This document shows positions 1-10,280 of a stretch of 64,000 nt of DNA, piece by piece (the first letter of the stretch is position 1; each line of letters starts with the position of its first letter). Source of the DNA: Diphasiastrum complanatum (Eukaryota; Streptophyta; Lycopodiopsida; Lycopodiales; Lycopodiaceae). The stretch covers positions 37,442,585-37,506,584 of the forward strand of contig CM055102.1 of NCBI GenBank assembly GCA_029204225.1, given 5' to 3'. Position numbers and translations under genes: made by a program. The notes under the pieces are model-generated. The model saw only the letters and a program-made list of their open reading frames with translations, ran no database searches and had not been told where the DNA came from.

Positions 1-779
1 TCTTGGAGTATCAAAATAGACTCCACTCTAAACTTCCAAATTGAGTAATTACAAGTGTTTAGTCTTTCACTGGCTTCTAAAAGATATCCTCCCTGAGATG
101 TCATTTTAATGAAGACTTCTTAGTTATTGGACTGAGATATGTTTGAGCTTGTTCCAATTAGACTTAAAGTTGCTTCTCTCTTTCACTATAGGTATTTTCA
201 AGGATGTACTACCTTCCTATGTGAAACACTTACAACTGTATTTGAGATGACTCTCAAATATTCCACAAAACAAATTATCTAGATCAGACACACAAAGTGG
301 ATTGAGACACTTTGGCTAGTTTGAATCCTACTTTTGGCACATGTGAAATGCTTCAAAAGAAAACACAATTGACTCTCATAAGGCTCAAAAGATGTTCATT
401 ACTTCAAACTCAGTCTTGATCTTTAGTTTCTTGTGTAGGATACTCAAAACAATGGATTCAAAACAAAGCAAGATTGAATCAAATCAAAATGTTGTCACTC
501 AGATTTTGGACCTATCCCTATCCTCTTTAAGAGCTTATAACTCTTGCTAGACATATCAGATTGATTTGCTTTCAATTTCTATGGAAAGTAAAGATCATAA
601 GCTTTTCATCAAGCTATAACACTACTATCTTTGGATCTAGTCTGAAAATTCATTTTCAATCTGATTTGATCCAAATACACTTCAGAGAAAGGTGAGAAGA
701 AGTGCAAAACTGCTTTTTTGCTTGATTTAGCTCTCAATTTCTTGTACAATCATAGATGTTAGCATGCAAAGCTTAATTT
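1..779 (-). other. Non-coding stretch, probably leader of a minus-strand LTR element
   Basis: I see no open frame or conserved motif in this stretch. It lies on the internal side of a minus-strand primer-binding site at 780-792, so it is probably the 5' leader of an LTR retrotransposon whose body is to the left of the window. This rests on position only. Confidence 0.3.
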
Positions 780-1573
780 GGCTCCGATACCATAACAAAA
801 TTTCCAGAATTCACACGTGTGGGGAATGTCCACAAGTATGATGGATCTAATTAAGCTTTGTGATTAGCACAGTAACCTGATTCTAGATTGAATAGCAAGA
901 TCTAGTTCAGAAGAAATGGCTTAACCACAATCTAGCATGCTAAGCAACTGAATATGATAGCAATGAGTCAATAATGAGCAAAAGTACAAGATATCAGTGA
1001 ATAAGCATTAGCTTCAACACGAGTTAGAGAGAGAAAGATAGAGAGATAACAAGCAAAATAGTTTAGATCCAAAATGGCATGAGGTAGCTACAAAACTTTG
1101 ATTTTTCATCATTGATTGTGAGGAGAGCTACACATATTTATGGAGTTTGAGGTAGCTCGAGGTAGAACCATATCCATTCATTACAAAATGACATCTAGAG
1201 TCTATGTGACATTTGTCACTTGCCATGCATGAAATTCTACCAACTTTTTACAAGTGTGCTAGTTCTAACTAACAAAGTACAAATCATCATGCATGTGTCC
1301 ATTACACTTTGTGCATGCCTTGCATGTCACAATGGATCACTTACAATTAATGCATGTGAATTGCCACGAGTTTCTACAAGCATGACTTTGCTAATTCTAT
1401 GTCTACAAACTATATGCAAGTTGTATTCTTCAATCTAGACATTACATAACCATGTAGCTCGAGTTCTATGTAGGCCAAACTTGGCATTTTGCATTTATGA
1501 GCTACATACTTGCATGGTACAACATTTGTAGCAAGCCAAGAAATCAGTATGGATTGTTTTTTCAATTTTAACA
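780..1573 (-). mobile_element. Candidate 5' LTR with adjoining tRNA-Met-type PBS
   Basis: On the minus strand, positions 792-780 read TGGTATCGGAGCC. This is one mismatch from the TGGTATCAGAGC site complementary to initiator tRNA-Met that plant LTR elements use. The sequence 5' of it on that strand runs back to TGTTAAAATTG at 1573, a usual LTR start. The end next to the PBS reads TTTTGTTA rather than ending in CA, so that edge is mutated or misplaced. A CACACGTGTG palindrome lies at 812-821. The partner LTR is outside the window, so the length of about 780 bp is a proposal. Confidence 0.4.
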
Positions 1574-1768
1574 AACTTCAGTAGGTGATTCCTCTGGATA
1601 ATATTGCTCATTAGGAGAGGACGTAGATGTCTCATCTATGTATGTGACAGAATGACCATGTTGTAAAGCTACCTTTACAAGCTTTACTTCCGGTGCCATT
1701 GGCTCCAAATATGTCCCCGGCGCCGCTCCCGGCGCCACTGTGACCAGAATCCAGCCGGCGCCAAGTCC
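1568..1768 (-). pseudogene. Minus-strand open frame ending at the LTR edge, unidentified
   Basis: Reading leftward from 1768 a frame stays open for 66 codons and ends with TAA at 1570-1568. It contains VALQHGHSVTYIDETSTSSP and a C-terminus SPTEVC. The upstream half is GC-rich and unlike the AT-rich surroundings. There is no ATG in frame, so if real it is the last exon of a longer gene or polyprotein. The stop overlaps the proposed LTR start (TGTTAA). I do not recognise the family. Confidence 0.25.
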
Positions 1769-1795
1769 CTATGGCTGAAAATCTTTGATCGGTTC

Positions 1796-2862
1796 TAGCG
1801 GAGTCCAGAGAGCTCAGATTGATGTGCAATCACCTCACACGATCTAGGCATGATTAAAGGAAGCCTGGAGATCAATAAAATCTAGAGAGAGAAAATGACT
1901 TTCTAGAAAGAGAAAATCCTGGAGAGAGAAAAACGTGCTTTACCAGCTTGGGTAGAGTGCTTGGTATGAGGGGGGGTGCCAAATCACACCAACACTATAG
2001 GGGAGTGCGGGTTGCGACTCAGGGCGAGCTCCAACCAAGTCTCAGCCTCCCTTGCTGGAATGTTGTCATGGCTCTCGCCTTGGCATGCTAGCGCCCCGGA
2101 GACTAGGGTCGGTCACACACTTGAAATGTAACCTTCTCAGATTTATCAATAAAGTGGGATTTTTCTCAAACTGACTCTGATTACTTTCTGGGTTTCAGTG
2201 TTCGATAAAAGCGCCAGTTGTAAGGCCGCTTTCAAAATTTTTAACTTGGCACATAGCCGAGGGTCGTATCCCAGGACGCCAGCGGTATGTCGTCGAGACC
2301 ATTCGGTCCGTGGCACCAGCGGTATGCTGTCGGGACCATTTGGTCCAGGAACTGGTTCTCTCCATATCTGTCGCGGCTTGTGGTTCTGAGTGTTCCTTGC
2401 ATGAACGTGAATGGGTTAAGCTCTTGGGGAACGAGCTCTAACCTGTCAACTCAGTTGGATGGCTTGCTTGGGTGGAAGTTACCTGTTTATGGTTGTCCAG
2501 TCTGGCGTGGCGCCAGGTTGGCTTCCATCGCTCATGACGAAGCTTTCAATTGGTTAAGTCTGATGTAAGTCAGACCGCTTGCTTGGAATGGATGTTACTC
2601 GTTTGTAACGAAGCTTCGAGTTGGTCAAGTTTGATGTATGTCGGGCGGCTTGCTTGGAGGGAAGTCACCCACATCGGGACCCCCGATCTGGCATGGCACC
2701 AGGTTGGATCTCAATGTTGGTTTTCGGAACTTCAAGTTGGTTAAGTCTGATCGTTGTTGGCGAGTTGGCTGCTTGTATGTCAAGTGGGTTTGAGATGGCA
2801 AGAGTTGAAGGTTAGGAAGCTAAGTCATGGTTCCCAGCTCCCTTTGGGATGCCTGCGCTACA
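1796..2862 (+). repeat. 5' LTR of the LARD-like element
   Basis: This copy starts TAGCGGAGTCC, where the right copy starts TGGCGGAGTCC, so the terminal TG has mutated to TA. It ends CTACA at 2862. By eye it differs from the right LTR at about 44 of 1067 positions, mostly transitions, with no indel, which is about 96 percent identity. An AATAAA signal near 2148 probably marks the end of R. The right third contains three diverged repeats of a roughly 70- to 115-bp unit near 2535, 2607 and 2725, each built on AAGTTGGTTAAGTCTGAT-like sequence. It also contains TGGCGCCA palindromes. Confidence 0.85.
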
Positions 2863-2864
2863 TG

Positions 2865-2877
2865 TGGTATCAGAGCC
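2865..2877 (+). promoter_or_regulatory. Primer-binding site of the LARD-like element
   Basis: TGGTATCAGAGCC lies two bases downstream of the LTR end CTACA. It is an exact match to the plant initiator-tRNA-Met-complementary PBS and fixes the plus orientation of the element. Confidence 0.9.
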
Positions 2878-2952
2878 GACTGGCCGGTCAGCTATGCGGA
2901 TCTCACGGAAATGGCCACGGTTTGGGGTTCATCAAGACAACTGTTGTGCAAG

Positions 2953-3338
2953 GTGCTGCCCACAGTGTAAGCACGGGTGTGTCCACGGTCGGGGTGGTCG
3001 ACAGAACGGGGGACTTGATGAGTCAAAGTGCTGCCCTCGAGGTGTAAGCACGGTTAGTTCTCGCGGTTCGGGCCTGGCGTTGTCTGCACGTAGGACCGAT
3101 GAAGCAAAGTGCTGCCTAGGTAGGTGAAAGCACGGTCTATACCTTGTGGGGTGCTGGGCGACATATTCGAACTGTACGGGTTAACCATTGATACAGAGAT
3201 GCTGCTCGAATTCGGGTGTAAAGCACGGGTGGTTAGCTGTCGGTGCGGGATAGCTGCCGATCGTTTAGCTATAAGGGCTATCGACCAAAAAGTGGTGGGG
3301 CGTGACTAAGGCAATGTGCTGCTTAATGGTGAAAGCAC
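2953..3338 (+). repeat. Five repeated stem-loops in the LARD leader
   Basis: A GTGCT...AGCAC stem-loop occurs five times, with stems at 2953-2957/2970-2974, 3028-3032/3047-3051, 3109-3113/3129-3133, 3199-3203/3222-3226 (first base changed to A) and 3316-3320/3334-3338. Spacings are 75 to 117 bases. Each unit resembles GTGCTGC, a variable core, then GTGTAAGCACGG. Four of the variable cores are themselves small palindromes with different sequences: CACAGTG, CCTCGAGG, CCTAGG and CGAATTCG. Conserved stems with changing but self-complementary cores suggest that RNA structure was kept. Location directly after the PBS is where retroelement packaging signals often lie; function here is inference. Confidence 0.7.
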
Positions 3339-3344
3339 GGATGG

Positions 3345-4263
3345 TTGGAGGGGTGTCCTATGTGGGCTGATTCTGTGATCGATTTGTATGGGCGCGGCCA
3401 GACAAAGGTCCGTTAGCAAGACCATCTCAAAGGGGGACCTTGTCTTGGTTACTTGTTAGTAAACCTGTCTGAGTGTCTTACTTGTATGTATTCGTGGTGA
3501 GTCTTAGTACTCGTGCTTTGTCTGGTTTGCATGATTGCTTGTGAGACAAGGAGCTGATGGCTCGAGAAGGAACCTTTTCTTTTGAAGGCTGATACCATCA
3601 AACAAAGAGGACTTCAAAATCTGTGGGGCGGATTCGCAGTTCAAGTACTCGCATGTGAACGGCAACGAAATGACTCAATGTTTGCAAAGGATGGATGGCT
3701 AGCCTGTTTCTTGGGTTAGTTTCATTTGCGGCAACGCCCACCAGACGCAAGCATAAAGTCAAAAAGTTGGAAAGGGCAATTTCAGGGGAGATCTTCTATG
3801 GAGCAGTTGGTCTTCATTTTGGGACGGCCACCTTCGGAATCGAAACTCACTGAGCATGGGTGATATCCAGTATCAGTTGGGTTTTTCCTCAAAGGAGAAA
3901 GACTAGGATCCTCTTCAGAGATTGGCAACAAGTTGGATCGAGCCATAATCCTAGCAGATGGGAAGCAAAGTGTTGGAAAGTCTTTTTGTCCGAAGAACTC
4001 TACTCTAAGTCCGATCAGCTGATTTTATAAGTGGAGGGGAACTATCACACACACCTCTCTCTTGGGGCAAATTTTGAATGAAAGTTGATCAAAATGGGGG
4101 CAAATTCAAGGTGACCTAGCCATACTCACACGAGGAGACTGGCGAACTTTGGACCTAATAAGTTGACAAGTTTTTGTTGTGGAAAGAAAAGTTTGTTATA
4201 GGCTTTCTCTGGACTAGCAATGATGAGGAAACATATGAGTACGCTGGCTTGTGTTACGTGTAA
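3345..4263 (+). other. Non-coding interior of the LARD-like element
   Basis: This stretch lies between the stem-loop array and an internal duplication. All six frames are broken by frequent stops and I see no zinc knuckle, protease or RT motif. It has purine-rich patches but no structure I can name. Confidence 0.5.
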
Positions 4264-4640
4264 GGCAGCTGATCAATGAAGGAACTGTGAAAGTTGAGTC
4301 TTGCATGAGAGACTTGGTATTTCGAACGGACGCTAAGGGACAGTTCACGTTGAGATCGGACTAGTGCAAACTCTGGGTGCATGTGTCTGATTCAAAGAGA
4401 GCTACTTGAAGCCAAGCTCGATGTACACTTCTTGTTTTGACTGTGAGGCAACTAACCAGTGATGGAATTGTGAAAGTCAAGTTTTGCGCGACGGACATGG
4501 TGCTTCAAACAAACGCGAAGAGATAGTTCGGATGCGGATCAAACTGGTGCGACCCTTTGGCTTTCCACGAGGTCAATGGTTACATTTGGGCTGATTCAAA
4601 GAGCTAGTTCAAGCTAAGTGAGAGGTGCATTGCGGAGTAC
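4264..4640 (+). repeat. Diverged tandem duplication inside the LARD-like element
   Basis: Two units of about 183 bp, near 4264-4434 and 4447-4640, share blocks in the same order. These include AACTGTGAAAGTTGAG / AATTGTGAAAGTCAAG and CTGATTCAAAGAG followed by TTGAAGC / TTCAAGC. They are an old internal duplication of non-coding sequence. Confidence 0.6.
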
Positions 4641-5187
4641 TCAATCTTTGCCTACCTTAAAGAGCCAAGATGGAAAAGTATCATGATCAGGCTGGGACAA
4701 GGAGAGAAATCAAGGTGCAGATGCAACAAGGCACGGAGTGGACCATAAAGTGGGCAATCAAACGATAAATCCTTTGGCTCAGGGAGCCCTGATACCTGTG
4801 CGGAACTGAACAAATATGGAGCTTAGGAAGCTCAACACAAAGTGCATCAAGGACAAATCAGGAGCTCAAAGGAGTTCCAAAGTCGAAAGTCAGAAGCGAC
4901 AGGGGCGAACATTTCAAAGAAAGGCCTCTGTCACCAGTTAATAAGGTTTTTGGGTTTTACGAAAGTGATATCAAATCTACGCTTTTCCCAGACAAAGATA
5001 TATTTTCAAATTATGTAATCTTTCAGTACAAAGAGCTGAGCCTTTGACTTGTGGTGTGCCAGCTTCCATGTTAATAAAAAGTGGCCAGTAAATTGAGTAC
5101 TGTGCCAAGTAGCTTAAATGTATAGTTATTTTAATTGGGAGACACATTTACTTTAATTTGACATCTGATGAGGACATCATATTTTAT

Positions 5188-5197
5188 AAAGGTGGGG
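5188..5197 (+). promoter_or_regulatory. Polypurine tract of the LARD-like element
   Basis: AAAGGTGGGG directly precedes the right LTR, which starts TGGCGGAG at 5198. This is the expected site and composition for the plus-strand primer. The sequence just upstream, GAGGACATCATATTTTATAAA, is like the segment between pol and the PPT in gypsy elements, a hint to the ancestry. Confidence 0.8.
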
Positions 5198-6264
5198 TGG
5201 CGGAGTCCAGAGAGCTCAGATCGATGTGCAATCACCTCACACGATCTAGGCATGATTAAATGAAGCCTGGGGATCAATAAAATCTAGCGAGAGAAAATGA
5301 CTTTCTAGAAAGAGAAAATCCTAGAGAGAGAAAAACGTGTTTTATCAGCTTGGGTAGAGTGCTTGGTATGAGGGGGAGTGCCGAATCACACCAATACTAT
5401 AGGGGAGTGCGGGTTGCGACTCAAGGCGAGCTCCAACCAAGTCTCAGCCTCCCTTGCTGGAATGTTGTCTTGGCTCTCGCCTTGGCATGCTAGCGCCCCG
5501 GAGACTAGGGTCGGTCACACACTTGAAATGTAACCTTCTCAAATTTATCAATAAAGTGGGATTTTTCTCAAACTGACTATGATTACCTTCTGGGTTTCAG
5601 TGTTCGGTAAAAGCGCCAGTTGTAAGGCCGCTTTCAAAATTTTTAACTTGGCACATAGCTGAGGGTCGTATCCTAGGATGCCAACAGTATGTCGTCGGGA
5701 CCATTCGGTCCGTGGCGCCAGCGGTATGCTGTCGGGATCATTTGGTCCAGTAACTGGTTGTCTCCATATCTGTCGCGGCTTGTGGTTCTGAGTGTTCCTT
5801 GAATGAACGTGAATGGGTTAAGCTCTTGGGGAACGGGCTCTAATCTGTCGGCTGAGTTGGATGGCTTGCTTGGGTGGAAGTTACCTGTTTATGGCTGTCC
5901 AGTCTGGCGTGGCGCCAGGTTGGCTTCCATCACTCGTGACGAAGCTTTCAGTTGGTTAAGTCTGATGTAAGTCAGACCGCTTGCTTGGAATGGATGTTAC
6001 TCATTTGTAACGAAGCTTCGAGTTGGTCAAGTTTGATGTATGTCGGGCGGCTTGCTTGGAGGGAAGTCACCCACATCGGGACCCCCGATCTGGCATGGCG
6101 CCAGGTTGGATCTCAATGTTGGTTTTCGGAACTTCAAGTTGGTTAAGTCTGATCGTTGTTGGCGAGTTGGCTGCTTGTATGTCAAGTGGGTTTGGGATGG
6201 CAAGAGTTGAAGGCTGGGAAGCTAAGTCGTGGTTCCCGGCTCCCTTTGGGATGCCTGCGCTACA
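5198..6264 (+). repeat. 3' LTR of the LARD-like element
   Basis: This 1067-bp LTR begins with canonical TG and ends CTACA at 6264. It is collinear with the left LTR at an offset of 3402 bases with no indel. The lack of indels with about 4 percent substitutions suggests an insertion that is neither very recent nor ancient. Confidence 0.85.
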
Positions 6265-6364
6265 GACCATCATTGTAAGTATTGTCATAGGCCGGTGTGT
6301 CAGAGGGGGTATTCTGCACTGCATGGACCTTAATTGGAAGTTGGTTTTGTTGGGTTAGAATCTG

Positions 6365-6667
6365 TTAACAAGTTTTTATTTGTATCTTTCTATTTCTGCC
6401 TATCAGCGGAGACTGTGGGCACTTCTGTTGTCTAGGTAATTTTTGGACTTGGACTGGTGTCATATAATGTTGGTTATATGGTGCTTGTGGGTGTGCGCAT
6501 GGGGCATATTGCTGAGGTCGAGAGTATTGCATGTTGTGTGGGTTGTACCTACAGCTAGGTGTGGTATGGGTAGTCATATCACACAATATACAGTGTTGTG
6601 GTTCATAAGGACCGTGTAATGGGCACTCATTACTAGTATGAGAAATGCACGACAACCAACCAACCAA
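6365..6667 (-). pseudogene. Retroelement gag fragment with a CCHC zinc knuckle
   Basis: A 100-codon minus-strand frame without an ATG contains CILCDMTTHTTPSC, an exact CX2CX4HX4C zinc knuckle, preceded by a second Cys/His cluster (ECPLHG). A Pro/Gln/Tyr-rich tail follows. CCHC knuckles are typical of retrotransposon nucleocapsids, so this is probably a gag remnant. It sits 100 bp past the LARD 3' LTR in the opposite orientation and is not part of that element. A host zinc-knuckle protein fragment is the alternative. Confidence 0.4.
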
Positions 6668-6812
6668 AAGAGATGCAGAATTGAAAAAGTGTGTTGTGAA
6701 AATGAGTTTTGTGGATCGAAATGCAAGAAGATTATCAAAATGTCAAAACCCTAATTTTGTTGGGTCTCTTTTGTTCTCGATGTTGAATAGGATTTTTGAA
6801 GCATCGTCCTCA

Positions 6813-7253
6813 TCATAATAAATATCCCTGATCTATCCCAGCATTTTTTAATTCTCCAAAAACATCTGATCCCTTTATCCTTGACATAATTATGCAAAGT
6901 TTGTCCCCTTTTAACATAACACACCATAAATATGCCTCATATGAATGAAAATTGATATATTTCTCAATAATATCCTCAACGGCTGTCCTCCTAGGTGGCG
7001 GAGGCTCATGGGTGATAGAGACCTTTGAAGGTGATTTCCCTTCAAGTGGGTGACTCGTTCTACGTTTCTTATGGGTTACTTTAGGCATTAAGAATCCATC
7101 CGAAACCCTAAATTTGAGCTTATGTGTGGGTTTGTTGTGACAAAAAGGAGAAACTAACCTTAGTTTCAAAATGGTAATTAAAATGTTAGGTTGTGTCGGA
7201 TATTCTAGAGAGTCGAATTGAAATATGAAACATTGTAAGCTTTTTATAGACAT
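6813..7253 (-). other. Minus-strand 146-codon ORF, unidentified
   Basis: The frame starts at ATG (7253-7251) and runs 146 codons. A basic, Pro-rich centre (THKKRRTSHPLEGKSPSK) is followed by an amphipathic end. It lies upstream, on the same strand, of the zinc-knuckle frame at 6365-6667, so both could derive from one decayed gag gene. No domain is recognised. Confidence 0.25.
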
Positions 7254-7260
7254 ATCTAGA

Positions 7261-10200
7261 GAAAGTTCATCAAAAATTGTAAAAATGTGTTAATAAAGCC
7301 AACCAGCCGTGTATCATTTAATGGTTCCATTTAACAAATTAATTCTAAAAATTCAAACCCGGTATCGATTTTCCCTATAATTTTTAATCTTACAGATAGA
7401 CTTTATAAAGCTAATAAGGCCTAAGAATAGTGGATTTACTATTTGTGAAAATTAGGGAAGTTGATAAGGTCGCATATAGACCTCTTGATATTGGCTCAAA
7501 TACATGCATTGAATCTAGTCATGTTAGATCTACACACTTCCATAAGTTGATAAGCTTGTGCCCCGAGCATCCAAATAGGGCAAGAGGTTGTTATAAATAG
7601 GCTACAAGCATGGGAGAAACTCATCTCTCTCCTTGTTCTCTCATTCATTCTTATGGAAGATATCTCTTTGGATTTCTACATCCATTTTTGCATCTTGGTG
7701 TTGATATACTGAGATTTTTTGTGTAGAATGTTATTTTTCTTATGTGTATGGATCTACACGTGTGAGTACTATTATTGTACAGATTAGTTAATTATCATAT
7801 CTAAGGTTTATGACAATTTCTTATTGAGTTTTTGTCTTCTATGTGTAGTAGATGCATGATTTCTACATTTGTAATGAAACTAGATGTGCTTTCTAAATAG
7901 AAAAAGATCAAAGGGCAAAATTAGATCTTTGTGATCTGATTTTTTCACAATGGTTGTTCAAGATAGACATATTTTTGGAGCAGTCTATTAAAGAGTGTCA
8001 ACTTCATGTTTTGAAGGATTGTCGCAGGCTCAGTCACTAGCATACCATACCAAAACATTATCATCAAGATAGTGGGTTGTTGAAGATAGAAGACTTAACG
8101 GATTTCATGTGCTACCACCAGCTTGTGTAGTAATGGAATATGTGAAAACCCATGGCCTGAGCCTTCATTTTGGCTGAGTTGGTGATTGTTGGGGTCTAGC
8201 TGAGTGAATTAGTACATTATTTCCAAAGGAGCTCTACCATGTCACTACATTTGCCTGTCGTATGGTAGTCAGAACCAATGGACAAGACAATGAGGACCTA
8301 TGGACTCATTACTTGGTGTATTTTTTGTGGCAGACCAGTTTTTCCGTCGACACATTGAGGTATATTGCTAATCCCTTGTCTTTTATGCATGTTATAGTGT
8401 TGATTTTCTTGCAAGGAATTAAGTAGATGTTATTGTGTTTTCTCTATACCTGGGAACAAATTAAATGTATTGTGGTTAAACTTTATGCATGAACGCTAGC
8501 TGTTATTTTCTTTGCAATTGTTGAAATGATGAATTAGGCATTGTTCATTAGATATTAAATTTTGTGGACAATTTTCATTTGGGGGTTGCGTGTGCGTGAG
8601 TGGTATAATTTTCATGGTTGATAATCTTTGTCACTAATGCCGAACTTGTGTTGACCCTTTGGAAGATAGGGCGAGACAATATTTGAGACAAGTTAAAGAT
8701 TCCTATTAGACTAAGAATTTAACCCCATTGCAATACATATAGTTCACATCATATGGAATTCCCCTTGGATGATATGGACCTCGTCCAATCCACGGGCACC
8801 TTGGAACCCAAGCCCCCCACCTAGACATGGTACACATTTTCAGAAAAAGGGGTAATAGGTGTTGTAAGTGGGTGTTTGATGGGCACTTGGGAAATCAGAA
8901 GTTATGATCACAAGAAAGAGTTACTAAATGGAGGTATAGTTTTTCTGGTGAGCACCTCATGCAAACAATTAAGGTGCACTCTTTATTGTTAAATGTTGTA
9001 GTCCCCTAAAGGGCGTGTCTTAAACACATAAAAGGGTGAACCTTATCCCTTAGAAGCAATTTCCCTTAAGACTAGGAGAAGTACGCTTAAAAAGTCAAAG
9101 GCCATTCCTTCAATTTTTAAAAACACTGTTGCTATCCATGTGGCTAGATGTCTCAAGGCCATAAAGGCACAACCCTTATAATTTAAAGGCTATGATTAAA
9201 GAAATGTCCCAAATATATGCCCAGAAAGTTTGAGAATCGTGGGTTGGGGGATGCAAAAACCAAACATCCAGACTTGTAGAGATTATATATTTGACAACCC
9301 AAAAGGTGATGCCCTTATCACTTTAAAGATACCCTGTTGTATGCCTTACAAGTAAAACCTTAATCTTTAAGGAAAAAATGTAAGAAGATTTTGGGAATGG
9401 TCTTGAGAGCCATATCCTTATTATCAGATGTCGTATCTTGTAAGGGTACTACTTGTAGTGGGTGGATGGAGTCTCTTTTGGACCATCAATAGTAAGGTTC
9501 TTCTAAATGTAGCTATCTTTAAGCCACTCTCCATACGAATTGGAGGAAACACTAATTTTCAACTACTTGGATAAATCCCCCCCCCCCCTTTTTCCCTCTC
9601 CAGAATATCTGCTCCAATCATATGACACGTGATATAGGGGTTACTCACATCACGATGACCCTTGATGTATAGTAGAGGGAATGGCATTTATATGCAACCC
9701 AAGATGATTTTGTCTAGTCATTCACTTGAATGGATGGGCCATCCTTGAGATAGTGTCTATAGATACCACCATACAATCGTCCATATATAATCATCCAAAC
9801 TAGGCAAATCCTCATGAAGAATACCTCACTGTTGTTTGTCAAAAGCTCCATAGTCGCTTCCAACATCCTTAAAATGGAATCCTTTAGTCAGAGGAAGGCA
9901 CATAAGAAACTTACCCTCCTTGTGGTCGTACTCCTATGAGCTTGGAGAATCCATATTGATTGAAGAGAACAATTTAGCTAGATGGGACATCCCCCCAATT
10001 GATCATCAAGATGCCTAGCGATCCTTGTACGTCAGAAAACTAATTAGTAGAGGTACCATCACCTTTCAGGTCTCTTTTTTCAAGATCAATTCCTTGGTGA
10101 AAATGAGCTTAACAGGAGGATTAAATTCCTTGTCTCTTACTAGTCAATGTTAGGAGAGACATTGACTCGTGAAACTAGTCCAGATTGTCTTATTACCATT

Positions 10201-10280
10201 GATTTTAATCAAGGGCAAAGATTGATTTGCATAAGTGAGTGTGTGACCAAGATTCATTTGTGCCAAGTGACATTGGTGTG
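7261..10280. other. 3 kb without coding signal
   Basis: No frame above about 60 codons and no recognisable protein motif occur here. The 7440-7960 part looks like an LTR: TATAAATAG at 7592-7600, then a CT-rich segment, and an ACACGTGTG palindrome near 7756. Neither its ends nor a partner repeat could be found. A C10 run lies near 9579-9588. The rest appears to be decayed intergenic or TE sequence. Confidence 0.5.

Larger units (their letters stand above)
1796..6264 (+). mobile_element. Complete non-autonomous LTR retrotransposon (LARD-like)
   Basis: Two 1067-bp direct repeats (1796-2862 and 5198-6264) flank a 2335-bp internal region with a PBS just inside the left repeat and a polypurine tract just before the right one. 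The internal region has no gag, protease, RT or integrase frame; the longest ORFs are under 100 codons and lack motifs. Large non-coding LTR elements are called LARDs and are mobilised by enzymes of autonomous relatives. The five-base flanks are GGTTC on the left and GACCA on the right and do not match. The copy may therefore be recombinant, or its target duplication has decayed. The CTACA-TG-PBS junction suggests gypsy-type relatives (inference). Confidence 0.85.

Noticed and set aside
1796-6264. Possible endogenous pararetrovirus or provirus
   Set aside because: No movement-protein, coat, RT or RNase H sequence in the interior; LTR, PBS and PPT layout is that of a plant LTR retrotransposon.
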